A stretch of DNA of 64,000 bases from contig JAJNNQ010000156.1 of NCBI GenBank assembly GCA_027886175.1, positions 310,001 to 374,000 on the forward strand. The letters are read 5' to 3'. This document shows positions 1 through 10,465 of this stretch, piece after piece. The position numbers and the translations under genes were made by a program. The notes under the pieces are model-generated. The model worked only from the letters and a program-made list of their open reading frames with translations, was not told the DNA's origin and searched no databases. Each line of letters starts with the position of its first letter. The stretch's first letter is position 1. This DNA is from Phylloscopus collybita. Lineage: Eukaryota > Chordata > Aves > Passeriformes > Phylloscopidae.

Positions 1-65
1 GGGATTTTAATAGGCAGAAGCCTAGTGGCATGCACAAGTCATTAGGCACGAACGCTGGCCCATTT
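1..65 (+). repeat. Partial m12 monomer at the left edge
   Basis: This is the last 65 bp of an m12 monomer whose beginning lies outside the window. It matches the m12 tails just upstream of every later m1, including GGGATTTTAATAGGCAG and the GCATGCACAAGTCATTAGG segment. The array therefore continues to the left. Confidence 0.93.
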
Positions 66-3000
66 CCATGGGAAACCAAAGTCTCCACTCCAGGGTCCTG
101 GTGTGAGTTTGTAGGAGGCCTTTGGCACTACAAGAGCAGACAAAGTTCCATCTGGTGGTTGATTGCATCGAGGAGATATCCTCATTTGTATGGAATTTCA
201 GCAGGCAGAAGCCCAGTGGCAGGCAGACAGCATTAGACACAAACAATGGACCTTTTCCATGGGAAACCAAAGTCTCCACCCCAGCTTCTTGATGTCACTT
301 TGTAGGAGGCCTTTGGCACTACGGGGGCAGACAAACTTCCACCCGGTGGTAGATTACACCTGGGAGATATCCTCATTTTTATGGAACTTCAGCAGTCATA
401 AACACAGTGCCAGGCAAAGAGCATTAGACAGGAACGGTGGTCCTTTTCCATGGGAAACCAAAGTCTCCACCATAGGTTCCTGATGGCAGTTTGTAGGAGA
501 CCTTTGGAAACACAAGGGCAGAGAAACTTCCATCTGGTGTTAGGTTGTAGCTGGGAGATATACTCATTTGTATGGAATTTTAGTGGAATTTTAGTAGGCA
601 GAATCCCAGCAGCAGGTAGATAGAATTAGACATGAATAGTGGCTCATTTCCATGGGAAACCAAAGTCTCCATCCCCCGTTCCTGATGTCAGTCTGTAAGA
701 GGCGATTGGAACTACAAGGGCAGAAAAAATTCCATCTGGTGGTAGATTGGACCTGGGAGATATCGCCATTTGTATGGAATTTTAGTGGTATTTTAGTAGG
801 CAGAAGTCCAGCGGCAGGCAGACAGCATTAGACACGAACGCTGCCCAATATCCATGGGAAACCAAAGTCTCCAACCCAGGCTCCTCATGTCAGTTTGTAG
901 GAGGCCTTTGGCATTAAAAGGGCAGACAAACTTCCATCTGGTGGGAAATTCCATTTGGGAGATATCCTCATATGTATGGAACTTTAGTAGGCATATGCCC
1001 ACTGGCAGGCAGACAGCATTAGACAAGAACGGTGGCCCTTTTCCATGGAAAGACAAATTATCCATCCTATGTTCCTGATGTCAGTTTGAAGGAGGCCTTT
1101 GGCAATACAAGGGCAGAAAAACTTCCATCTGGTGGTTGATTGCATCGGGGAGATATGCTCATTTGTATGGGATTTCAGAAGGCAGAAGCCAAGTGGCACG
1201 CAGACAGCATTGGACACGAACAGTGGCCCTTTTCCATGGGAAACCAAAATCTCCACCCCACGTTGCTGATGTCTCATTGTAGGAGGCGTTTTCCAATATA
1301 AGGGCAGAGAAACTTCCATCTGGTTGTAGATTGCACCTGGGAGATATCCTCATTTCTATGGAATTTTAGTGGAATTTTAGTAGGAAGAAACCCAGTGGCA
1401 GGCAGACAGCATTAGAAACGAACGGTGCCCCTTTTCCATGGGAAACCAATGTCTCCACCCCACGTTCCTGATGTCAGTTTTTAGGAGGCCTTTGGCACTA
1501 CAAGGGCAGAGAAACTTCCATCTGGTTGTAGATTGTACCTGGGAGATATCCTCATTTCTATAGAATTTTAGTGGAATCTTAGTAGGCATAAGCCTAGTGG
1601 CTGTCAGACAGCATTAGACACAAACGGTGGCCCATTTCTACGGGAAACCACAGTCTCCACCCCACGTTCCTGATGTCAGTTTTTAGGAGGCATTTGGCAC
1701 TATGAGGGCAGACAAACTTCCACCTGGTGGTAGATTGCACCTGGGAGATATCCTCATTTTTATGGAACTTCAGCAGTCATAACCACAGTGGCAGGCAGAC
1801 AGCATTAGACAGGAACAGTGGTCCTTTTCCAAGGGAAACCAAAGTCTCCACCCTAGGTTCCCGAGGGCAGTTTGTAGGAGACCTTTGGAAACACAAGGGC
1901 AGAGAAACTTCCATCTGGTGTTTGATTGCACCTGGGAGATATTCTCATTTGTATGGAATTTAAGTGGAATTTTAGTAGGCAGAATCCCAGCGGCAGGCAG
2001 ACAGAATTAGACATGAATAGTGGCCCATTTCCATGGGAAACCAAAGTCTCCACCCCAGGTTCCTGATGTCATTTTCTAGGAGGCCTTTGGCACTACAAGA
2101 GCAGACAAAGTTCCATCTGGTGGTTGATTGCATCGAGGAGATATCCTCATTTGTATGGAATTTCAGCAGGCAGAAGCCCAGTGGCAGGCAGACAGCATTA
2201 GACACAAACAATGGACCTTTTTCATGGGAAACCAAAGTCTCCACCCCAGCTTCTTGATGTCAGTTTGTAGGAGGCCTTTGGCACTACGGGGGCAGACAAA
2301 CTTCCACCCGGTGGTAGATTACACCTGGGAGATATCCTCATTTTTATGGAACTTCAGCAGTCATAAACACAGTGCCAGGCAAAGAGCATTAGACAGGAAC
2401 GGTGGTCCTTTTCCATGGGAAACCAAAGTCTCCACCATAGGTTCCTGATGGCAGTTTGTAGGAGACCTTTGGAAACACAAGGGCAGAGAAACTTCCATCT
2501 GGTGTTAGGTTGTAGCTGGGAGATATACTCATTTGTATGGAATTTTAGTGGAATTTTAGTAGGCAGAATCCCAGCAGCAGGTAGATAGAATTAGACATGA
2601 ATAGTGGCTCATTTCCATGGGAAACCAAAGTCTCCATCCCCCGTTCCTGATGTCAGTCTGTAAGAGGCGATTGGAACTACAAGGGCAGAAAAAATTCCAT
2701 CTGGTGGTAGATTGGACCTGGGAGATATCGCCATTTGTATGGAATTTTAGTGGTATTTTAGTAGGCAGAAGTCCAGCGGCAGGCAGACAGCATTACACAC
2801 AAACGCTGCCCAATAGCCATGGGAAACCAAAGTCTCCAACCCAGGCTCCTCATGTCAGTTTGTAGGAGGCCTTTGGCACTAAAAGGGCAGACAAAGTTCC
2901 ATCTGATGGTTGATTGCATCGAGGAGATATCCTCATTTGTATGGAATTTCAGCAGACAGAAGCCCAGTGGCAGGCAGACAGCATTAGACACGAACGGTGC

Positions 3001-5951
3001 CCTTTTCCCATGGGAAACCAAAGTCTCCACCCCACGTTCCTGATGTCAGTTTGTAAGAGGCGTTTGGAGCTACAAGGGCAGAAAAACTTCCATCTGCTGG
3101 TAGATTGCACCTGGGAGATATCCTAATTTCCGTGGAATTTTAGTGGAATTTTAGTAGGAAGAAGCCCAGTGGCAGGCACATAGCATTAGACACAAACGGT
3201 GGCCCATTTCTATTGGAAACCACAATCTCCACCCCACGTTCCTGATGTCAGTTCTTAGGAGGCCTTTGGCACTACAAGGGCAGAGAAACTTCCATCTGGT
3301 TGTAGATTACACCTGGGAGATATCCTCATTTGTATGGAATTTGAGTGGAATTTTAGTAGGCAGAATCCCAGCGGCAGGCAGACAGAATTAGACATGAATA
3401 GTGGCCCATTTCCATGGGAAACCAAAGTCTCCACCCCAGGTTCCTGATGTCATTTTTTAGGAGGCCTCTGGCACTACAAGAGGGGACAAACTTCCAACTG
3501 GTGGCATATTGCATCTGGGATATATCCTCATTTGTGAGGAATTTCAGCAGGCATAACCCCAGTGACAGGCAGACAGCCTTAGACACGAACAGTGGCCCTT
3601 TTCCGTGGGAAACCAAAACCTCCAGCCCATGTTGCAAATGTCACTTTGTAGGAGGCGTTTTCCAATATAAGGGCAGAGAAACTTCCATCTGGTGGTAGAT
3701 TACACCTGATAGATATCCTCATTTCTATTGAATTTTAGTGCAATTTTAGTAGGAAGAAGCCCAGTGGCAGGCAGACAGCATTAAACACGAACAATGGCCC
3801 ATTTCTATGGGAAACCAAAGTCTCCACCCCACGTTCCTGATGTCCGTTTCTAGAAGGCCTTTGGAACGACAAGGGCAGACAAACTTCCGTCTGGTGGTTG
3901 ATTGCATCGTGGAGATATCCTCATTTGTATGGAATTTCAGCAGGTAGAAGCCCAGTGGCAGGCAGATACCATTAGACATGAACGGTGGCCCTTTTCCCAT
4001 GGGCAGCCAAAAATCTCCAGGCCACGTTCCTGATGTCAGGTTTTAGGAGGCCTTTGGCAGTACAAGGGCAAACAAACTTCCGTCTGGTGGCTGATTACAT
4101 CGGGGAGATATCCTCATTTGTATGGAATTTCAGCAGGTAGAAGCCCAGTGGCAGGCAGAGAGACTTAGACACGTACGGTGGCCCTTTTCCATGGGAAAAC
4201 AAACTCTCCAACCCAGCCTCCTGATGTCAGTTTCTAGGAGGCCTTTGGCATTAAAAGGGCAGACAAACTTCCATCTGGTGGGAAATTGCATTTGGGAGAT
4301 ATCCTCATTTGTAGGGAATTTTAGTCGGCATATGTCCACTGGCAGGCAGACAGCATTGAACAACAAAGGTGGCCCTTTTCTATGGGAAACCAATGCGTCC
4401 TCTCCAGATTCCTGATGTCAGTTTGTATGAGGCCGTTGGCATTAGAAGGGCAGACAAACTTTCAACTGGTGGTAGACTCCATCTGGGAGATATCCTCATT
4501 TGTATGGGATTTTACTAGGCATAAGCCCAGTGGCAGGCACATAGCATTAGACACAAACGGTGGCCCATTTCCATGGGAAACCAAAGTCTCCACCGCACGT
4601 TCCTGATGTCAGTTTGTAGGAAGCCTTTGGCTCTACAGGGGCAGACAAACTTCCATCTGGTGGTAGATTGCACCTGGGAGACATCCTCATTTGTATGGAA
4701 TTTTAGTACCCATAAGCCCAGTGGCAGGCAGACAACATTAGACACGAACGGTGGCCCTTTTCCATGGGAAACCAAAGTGTCCGCCCCAGGTTCCTGATGT
4801 CAATTTGTAGGAAGCCTTTGGCTCTACAGGGGCAGAGGAACTTCCATCTTGTGGTAGATTGCACCCGGGAGACATCCTCATTTGCATGGAAATTTAGTGG
4901 GATTTTAATAGGCAGAAGCCTAGTGGCAGGCACACATCATTAGACACGAACAATGGACCTTTTCCATGGGAAACCAAAGTCTCCACCTCACGTTGCTGAT
5001 GTCAGTTTGTAGGAGGCCTTTGGACCTACAAGGGCAGACGAACTTCCATCTGGTGGTAGATTGCACCTGGGAGATATGCTCATTTGAATAGAATTTTAGT
5101 GGAATTTTAGTAGGCATAACCACAGTGCCAGGCAGACAGCATTAGACACGAACGGTGGCCCATTTCCCGGGGAAACCAAAGTCTCCATCCCACATGCCTG
5201 ATATCAGTTTGGACGAGGCCTTTGGTGCTACGAGCGCAGACAAACTTCCAACTGGTGGTAGATTCCATGTGGGAGATATCCTCATTTGTGAGGAATTTCT
5301 GCAGGCATAACCCCAGTGGCAGGCAGACAGCATTAGAAACGAACGGTGCCCCTTTTCCATGGGAAACCAATGTCTCCACCCCACGTTCCTGATGTCAGTT
5401 TTTAGGAGGCCTTTGGCACTACAAGGGCAGAGAAACTTCCATCTGGTTGTAGATTGTACCTGGGAGATATTCTCATTTGTATGGAATTTAAGTGGAATTT
5501 TAGTAGGCATAAGCCTAGTGGCTGTCAGACAGAATTAGACATGAATAGTGGCCCATTTCCATGGGAAACCAAAGTCTCCACCCCAGGTTCCTGATGTCAT
5601 TTTCTAGGAGGCCTCTGGCACTACAAGAGGAGGCAAACTTCCAACTGGTGGCATATTGCATCTGGGAGATATCCTCATTTGTATGTAATTTTAGTAGCCA
5701 TAAGCCCAGTGGCAGGCAGACAGCATTAGACACGAATGGTGGCCCTTTTCCATGGGAAACCAAAGTGTCCGCCCCAGGTTCCTGATGTCAATTTGTAGGA
5801 AGCCTTTGGCTCTACAGGGGCAGACAAACTTCCATCTGGTGGTAGATTGCACCTGGGAGACATCCTCATTTGTATGGAATTTTAGTGGGATTTTAATAGG
5901 CAGAAGCCTAGTGGCATGCACAAGTCATTAGGCACGAACGCTGGCCCATTT
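66..5951 (+). repeat. H1: expanded 30-monomer HOR copy (5886 bp)
   Basis: Starts are at 66 (m1), 257, 448, 650, 852, 1043, 1234, 1436, 1638 and 1829 (m10). Eighteen extra monomers (2031-5558) follow, then m11 at 5559 and m12 at 5750. The next canonical m1 is at 5952. The length is 2358 + 3528 bp. Its m10 has CCAAGGG where most copies have CCTAGGG; H6 shares this, which supports common origin with H6. Confidence 0.93.
2031..5558 (+). repeat. Variant block VB1 inside H1 (18 monomers, 3528 bp)
   Basis: The block begins with a chimeric monomer whose head is m11 and whose body is m1; the switch lies between bases 2077 and 2086. It then repeats m2 (2222), m3 (2413), m4 (2615) and an m5/m1-like chimera (2817). 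Thirteen variant monomers follow, starting at 3008, 3210, 3412, 3603, 3805, 3997, 4189, 4380, 4571, 4762, 4964, 5166 and 5357. The monomers at 3805 and 3997 are 192 bp, a length not seen in the canonical HOR. The monomers at 4762 and 4964 resemble an m12-m1 pair. The last is a mosaic with an m8 head and an m10-like tail. Confidence 0.9.
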
Positions 5952-5961
5952 CCATGGGAAA
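5945..5961. other. Overlapping short dyads at the conserved box (example)
   Basis: Two perfect inverted repeats overlap: CCCAT-TTCC-ATGGG at 5945-5958 and TTTCC-ATG-GGAAA at 5949-5961. The second recurs in most monomers, while the first occurs only where CCCATTTCC precedes the box, as at m1 and m11. Whether a protein binds here or the DNA extrudes is not known from sequence alone. Confidence 0.7.
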
Positions 5962-8309
5962 CCAAAGTCTCCACTCCAGGGTCCTGGTGTGAGTTTGTAG
6001 GAGGCCTTTGGCACTACAAGAGCAGACAAAGTTCCATCTGGTGGTTGATTGCATCGAGGAGATATCCTCATTTGTATGGAATTTCAGCAGGCAGAAGCCC
6101 AGTGGCAGGCAGACAGCATTAGACACAAACAATGGACCTTTTCCATGGGAAACCAAAGTCTCCACCCCAGCTTCTTGATGTCACTTTGTAGGAGACCTTT
6201 GGCACTACGGGGGCAGACAAACTTCCACCCGGTGGTAGATTACACCTGGGAGATATCCTCATTTTTATGGAACTTCAGCAGTCATAAACACAGTGCCAGG
6301 CAAAGAGCATTAGACAGGAACGGTGGTCCTTTTCCATGGGAAACCAAAGTCTCCACCATAGGTTCCTGATGGCAGTTTGTAGGAGGCCTTTGGCACTACA
6401 AGGGCAGAGAAACTTCCATCTGGTGTTAGGTTGTAGCTGGGAGATATACTCATTTGTATGGAATTTTAGTGGAATTTTAGTAGGCAGAATCCCAGCAGCA
6501 GGTAGATAGAATTAGACATGAATAGTGGCTCATTTCCATGGGAAACCAAAGTCTCCATCCCCCGTTCCTGATGTCAGTCTGTAAGAGGCGATTGGAACTA
6601 CAAGGGCAGAAAAAATTCCATCTGGTGGTAGATTGGACCTGGGAGATATCGCCATTTGTATGGAATTTTAGTGGTATTTTAGTAGGCAGAAGTCCAGCGG
6701 CAGGCAGACAGCATTACACACGAACGCTGCCCAATAGCCATGGGAAACCAAAGTCTCCAACCCAGGCTCCTCATGTCAGTTTGTAGGAGGCCTTTGGCAT
6801 TAAAAGGGCAGACAAACTTCCATCTGGTGGGAAATTCCATTTGGGAGATATCCTCATATGTATGGAACTTTAGTAGGCATATGCCCACTGGCAGGCAGAC
6901 AGCATTAGACAAGAACGGTGGCCCTTTTCCATGGAAAGACAAATTATCCATCCTATGTTCCTGATGTCAGTTTGAAGGAGGCCTTTGGCAATACAAGGGC
7001 AGAAAAACTTCCATCTGGTGGTTGATTGCATCGGGGAGATATGCTCATTTGTATGGGATTTCAGAAGGCAGAAGCCAAGTGGCACGCAGACAGCATTGGA
7101 CACGAACAGTGGCCCTTTTCCATGGGAAACCAAAATCTCCACCCCACGTTGCTGATGTCTCATTGTAGGAGGCGTTTTCCAATATAAGGGCAGAGAAACT
7201 TCCATCTGGTTGTAGATTGCACCTGGGAGATATCCTCATTTCTATGGAATTTTAGTGGAATTTTAGTAGGAAGAAACCCAGTGGCAGGCAGACAGCATTA
7301 GAAACGAACGGTGCCCCTTTTCCATGGGAAACCAATGTCTCCACCCCACGTTCCTGATGTCAGTTTTTAGGAGGCCTTTGGCACTACAAGGGCAGAGAAA
7401 CTTCCATCTGGTTGTAGATTGTACCTGGGAGATATCCTCATTTCTATAGAATTTTAGTGGAATTTTAGTAGGCATAAGCCTAGTGGCTGTCAGACAGCAT
7501 TAGACACAAACGGTGGCCCATTTCTATGGGAAACCACAGTCTCCACCCCACGTTCCTGATGTCAGTTTTTAGGAGGCATTTGGCACTACGAGGGCAGACA
7601 AACTTCCACCTGGTGGTAGATTGCACCTGGGAGATATCCTCATTTTTATGGAACTTCAGCAGTCATAACCACAGTGCCAGGCAGACAGCATTAGACAGGA
7701 ACAGTGGTCCTTTTCCTAGGGAAACCAAAGTCTCCACCCTAGGTTCCCGAGGGCAGTTTGTAGGAGACCTTTGGAAACACAAGGGCAGAGAAAGGTCCAT
7801 CTGGTGTTTGATTGCACCTGGCAGATATTCTCATTTGTATGGAATTGTAGTGGAATTTTAGTAGGCATAAGCCTAGTGGCTGTCAGACAGAATTAGACAT
7901 GAATAGTGGCCCATTTCCATGGGAAACCAAAGTCTCCACCCCAGGTTCCTGATGTCATTTTCTAGGAGGCCTCTGGCACTACAAGAGGAGGCAAACTTCC
8001 AACTGGTGGCATATTGCATCTGGGAGATATCCTCATTTGTATGTAATTTTAGTAGCCATAAGCCCAGTGGCAGGCAGACAGCATTAGACACGAACGGTGG
8101 CCCTTTTCCATGGGAAACCAAAGTGTCCGCCCCAGGTTCCTGATGTCAATTTGTAGGAAGCCTTTGGCTCTACAGGGGCAGACAAACTTCCATCTGGTGG
8201 TAGATTGCACCTGGGAGACATCCTCATTTGTTTGGAATTTTAGTGGGATTTTAATAGGCAGAAGCCTAGTGGCATGCACAAGTCATTAGGCACGAACGCT
8301 GGCCCATTT
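5952..8309 (+). repeat. H2: 12-monomer HOR with mosaic m10
   Basis: Twelve monomers in canonical order, 2358 bp. Its m10 (7715-7916) is unusual: it carries private substitutions at 7794, 7795, 7822 and 7847, and from about 7861 its tail has GGCATAAGCCTAGTGGCTGT, seen elsewhere after m8, instead of the normal m10 GGCAGAATCCCAGCGGCAGG. The length is unchanged, so this is replacement rather than insertion. Confidence 0.95.
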
Positions 8310-8500
8310 CCATGGGAAACCAAAGTCTCCACTCCAGGGTCCTGGTGTGAGTTTGTAGGAGGCCTTTGGCACTACAAGAGCAGACAAAGTTCCATCTGGT
8401 GGTTGATTGCATCGAGGAGATATCCTCATTTGTATGGAATTTCAGCAGGCAGAAGCCCAGTGGCAGGCAGACAGCATTAGACACAAACAATGGACCTTTT
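8310..8500 (+). repeat. Monomer m1 (191 bp), reference copy
   Basis: Recognised by TCCACTCCAGGGTCCTGG and GTGTGAGTTTG after the conserved box, and by the body GAGCAGACAAAGTTCC. It contains GCATCGAGGAGATATCCTC, which includes a 14-bp perfect inverted repeat (GAGGA-GATA-TCCTC). The same m1 body is found in the first chimeric monomer of variant blocks VB1 and VB2. Confidence 0.95.
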
Positions 8501-8691
8501 CCATGGGAAACCAAAGTCTCCACCCCAGCTTCTTGATGTCACTTTGTAGGAGGCCTTTGGCACTACGGGGGCAGACAAACTTCCACCCGGTGGTAGATTA
8601 CACCTGGGAGATATCCTCATTTTTATGGAACTTCAGCAGTCATAAACACAGTGCCAGGCAAAGAGCATTAGACAGGAACGGTGGTCCTTTT
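8501..8691 (+). repeat. Monomer m2 (191 bp), reference copy
   Basis: Recognised by CCCCAGCTTCTTGATGTC, CTACGGGGGCAGAC and CACCCGGTGGTAGATTACACC. Its tail (ATTTTTATGGAACTTCAGCA, then GTCATAA) is nearly the same as the tail of m9. A C/G polymorphism in GATGTCA(C/G)TTTG varies between HOR copies, as does GGAGGCC/GGAGACC. Confidence 0.95.
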
Positions 8692-8893
8692 CCATGGGAA
8701 ACCAAAGTCTCCACCATAGGTTCCTGATGGCAGTTTGTAGGAGGCCTTTGGCACTACAAGGGCAGAGAAACTTCCATCTGGTGTTAGGTTGTAGCTGGGA
8801 GATATACTCATTTGTATGGAATTTTAGTGGAATTTTAGTAGGCAGAATCCCAGCAGCAGGTAGATAGAATTAGACATGAATAGTGGCTCATTT
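8692..8893 (+). repeat. Monomer m3 (202 bp), reference copy
   Basis: Recognised by CACCATAGGTTCCTGATGGC and AGCAGCAGGTAGATAGAATT. It contains no CpG in this copy. The middle and tail are highly polymorphic between HOR copies: one allele (GTGTTAGGTTGTAGC) is unique to m3, the other (GTGTTTGATTGCACC) matches m10. It carries the 11-bp tandem duplication that makes a 202-bp monomer. Confidence 0.95.
8818..8839 (+). repeat. 11-bp tandem duplication that separates 202- from 191-bp monomers
   Basis: GGAATTTTAGT occurs twice in tandem here, at the end of m3. Monomers of 191 bp have the equivalent sequence once, for example GGAATTTCAGCAGG in m1. The same duplication, exact or diverged, accounts for the 11-bp length difference in m4, m7, m8, m10 and m12. 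Confidence 0.9.
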
Positions 8894-9095
8894 CCATGGG
8901 AAACCAAAGTCTCCATCCCCCGTTCCTGATGTCAGTCTGTAAGAGGCGATTGGAACTACAAGGGCAGAAAAAATTCCATCTGGTGGTAGATTGGACCTGG
9001 GAGATATCGCCATTTGTATGGAATTTTAGTGGTATTTTAGTAGGCAGAAGTCCAGCGGCAGGCAGACAGCATTACACACGAACGCTGCCCAATAG
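8894..9095 (+). repeat. Monomer m4 (202 bp), reference copy
   Basis: Recognised by TCCATCCCCCGTTCC, GTCAGTCTGTAAGAGGCGAT, GCAGAAAAAATTCC and GAGATATCGCCATTT. Its 11-bp duplication is degenerate (GGAATTTTAGTGGTATTTTA). It has about six CpGs, the highest count among the canonical types examined. Confidence 0.95.
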
Positions 9096-9286
9096 CCATG
9101 GGAAACCAAAGTCTCCAACCCAGGCTCCTCATGTCAGTTTGTAGGAGGCCTTTGGCATTAAAAGGGCAGACAAACTTCCATCTGGTGGGAAATTCCATTT
9201 GGGAGATATCCTCATATGTATGGAACTTTAGTAGGCATATGCCCACTGGCAGGCAGACAGCATTAGACAAGAACGGTGGCCCTTTT
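9096..9286 (+). repeat. Monomer m5 (191 bp), reference copy
   Basis: Recognised by TCCAACCCAGGCTCCTCATG, GGCATTAAAAGGGCAG and GGTGGGAAATTCCATTTGGG. Related monomers occur in the variant blocks, for example at 2817 and 4189. Confidence 0.94.
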
Positions 9287-9477
9287 CCATGGAAAGACAA
9301 ATTATCCATCCTATGTTCCTGATGTCAGTTTGAAGGAGGCCTTTGGCAATACAAGGGCAGAAAAACTTCCATCTGGTGGTTGATTGCATCGGGGAGATAT
9401 GCTCATTTGTATGGGATTTCAGAAGGCAGAAGCCAAGTGGCACGCAGACAGCATTGGACACGAACAGTGGCCCTTTT
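9287..9477 (+). repeat. Monomer m6 (191 bp), reference copy
   Basis: Its conserved box is altered to CCATGGAAAGACAAATTATC, the most divergent box in the canonical HOR. It is also recognised by TTTGAAGGAGGCC and CAATACAAGGGCAGAAAAAC. Confidence 0.95.
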
Positions 9478-9679
9478 CCATGGGAAACCAAAATCTCCAC
9501 CCCACGTTGCTGATGTCTCATTGTAGGAGGCGTTTTCCAATATAAGGGCAGAGAAACTTCCATCTGGTTGTAGATTGCACCTGGGAGATATCCTCATTTC
9601 TATGGAATTTTAGTGGAATTTTAGTAGGAAGAAACCCAGTGGCAGGCAGACAGCATTAGAAACGAACGGTGCCCCTTTT
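9478..9679 (+). repeat. Monomer m7 (202 bp), reference copy
   Basis: Recognised by CAAAATCTCCACCCC, TTGCTGATGTCTCATTG and GGCGTTTTCCAATATAAGGG. It carries the 11-bp duplication and leads into GGAAGAAACCCAGTGGC. The variant blocks in H8 and H15 begin immediately after this monomer. Confidence 0.95.
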
Positions 9680-9881
9680 CCATGGGAAACCAATGTCTCC
9701 ACCCCACGTTCCTGATGTCAGTTTTTAGGAGGCCTTTGGCACTACAAGGGCAGAGAAACTTCCATCTGGTTGTAGATTGTACCTGGGAGATATCCTCATT
9801 TCTATAGAATTTTAGTGGAATTTTAGTAGGCATAAGCCTAGTGGCTGTCAGACAGCATTAGACACAAACGGTGGCCCATTT
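9680..9881 (+). repeat. Monomer m8 (202 bp), reference copy
   Basis: Recognised by CCATGGGAAACCAATGTCTC, GTCAGTTTTTAGGAGG, and GGTTGTAGATTGTACC followed by ATTTCTATAGAATTTTAG. A mosaic derivative forms the last monomer of variant blocks VB1, VB2 and VB3. Confidence 0.94.
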
Positions 9882-10072
9882 CTATGGGAAACCACAGTCT
9901 CCACCCCACGTTCCTGATGTCAGTTTTTAGGAGGCATTTGGCACTACGAGGGCAGACAAACTTCCACCTGGTGGTAGATTGCACCTGGGAGATATCCTCA
10001 TTTTTATGGAACTTCAGCAGTCATAACCACAGTGCCAGGCAGACAGCATTAGACAGGAACAGTGGTCCTTTT
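9882..10072 (+). repeat. Monomer m9 (191 bp), reference copy
   Basis: The box is CTATGGGAAACCACAGTCTC, so the CCATGG site is lost. It also has GGAGGCATTTGGCACTACGA and shares its tail with m2. It is the right-hand partner at both short-HOR deletion junctions (H18 and H22). Confidence 0.94.
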
Positions 10073-10274
10073 CCTAGGGAAACCAAAGTCTCCACCCTAG
10101 GTTCCCGAGGGCAGTTTGTAGGAGACCTTTGGAAACACAAGGGCAGAGAAACTTCCATCTGGTGTTTGATTGCACCTGGGAGATATTCTCATTTGTATGG
10201 AATTTAAGTGGAATTTTAGTAGGCAGAATCCCAGCGGCAGGCAGACAGAATTAGACATGAATAGTGGCCCATTT
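10073..10274 (+). repeat. Monomer m10 (202 bp), reference copy
   Basis: The box is CCTAGGGAAACC, or CCAAGGGAAACC in H1 and H6. It has CCCTAGGTTCCCGAGGGCAG and GGAGACCTTTGGAAACACAA, the latter also present in some m3 alleles. It appears to share sequence with m3 by conversion. Confidence 0.95.
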
Positions 10275-10465
10275 CCATGGGAAACCAAAGTCTCCACCCC
10301 AGGTTCCTGATGTCATTTTCTAGGAGGCCTCTGGCACTACAAGAGGAGGCAAACTTCCAACTGGTGGCATATTGCATCTGGGAGATATCCTCATTTGTAT
10401 GTAATTTTAGTAGCCATAAGCCCAGTGGCAGGCAGACAGCATTAGACACGAACGGTGGCCCTTTT
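10275..10465 (+). repeat. Monomer m11 (191 bp), reference copy
   Basis: Recognised by GATGTCATTTTCTAGGAGGC, CTCTGGCACTACAA and GGTGGCATATTGCATC, then GTATGTAATTTTAGTAGCC. A G/C polymorphism (CAAGAGGAGG or CAACAGGAGG) divides HOR copies: the C form is in H7, H9, H10, H12 and H14, as judged at 23302, 30356, 32714, 37430 and 42146. Confidence 0.92.

Noticed and set aside
3805..4188. The two 192-bp monomers as sequencing errors
   Set aside because: The same lengths occur at the same positions in VB2, VB3 and VB4 (for example 19124-19507, 26177-26560 and 45021-45404), so the single-base insertions are inherited variants.
4762..4964. CENP-B box in GATTGCACCCGGGAGAC
   Set aside because: It matches the right-hand part of the core motif (A, two bases, CGGG) but the left-hand TTCG is absent (TAGA at that place). 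The other TTCG occurrences, on the reverse strand at GAACG, lack the right-hand half.
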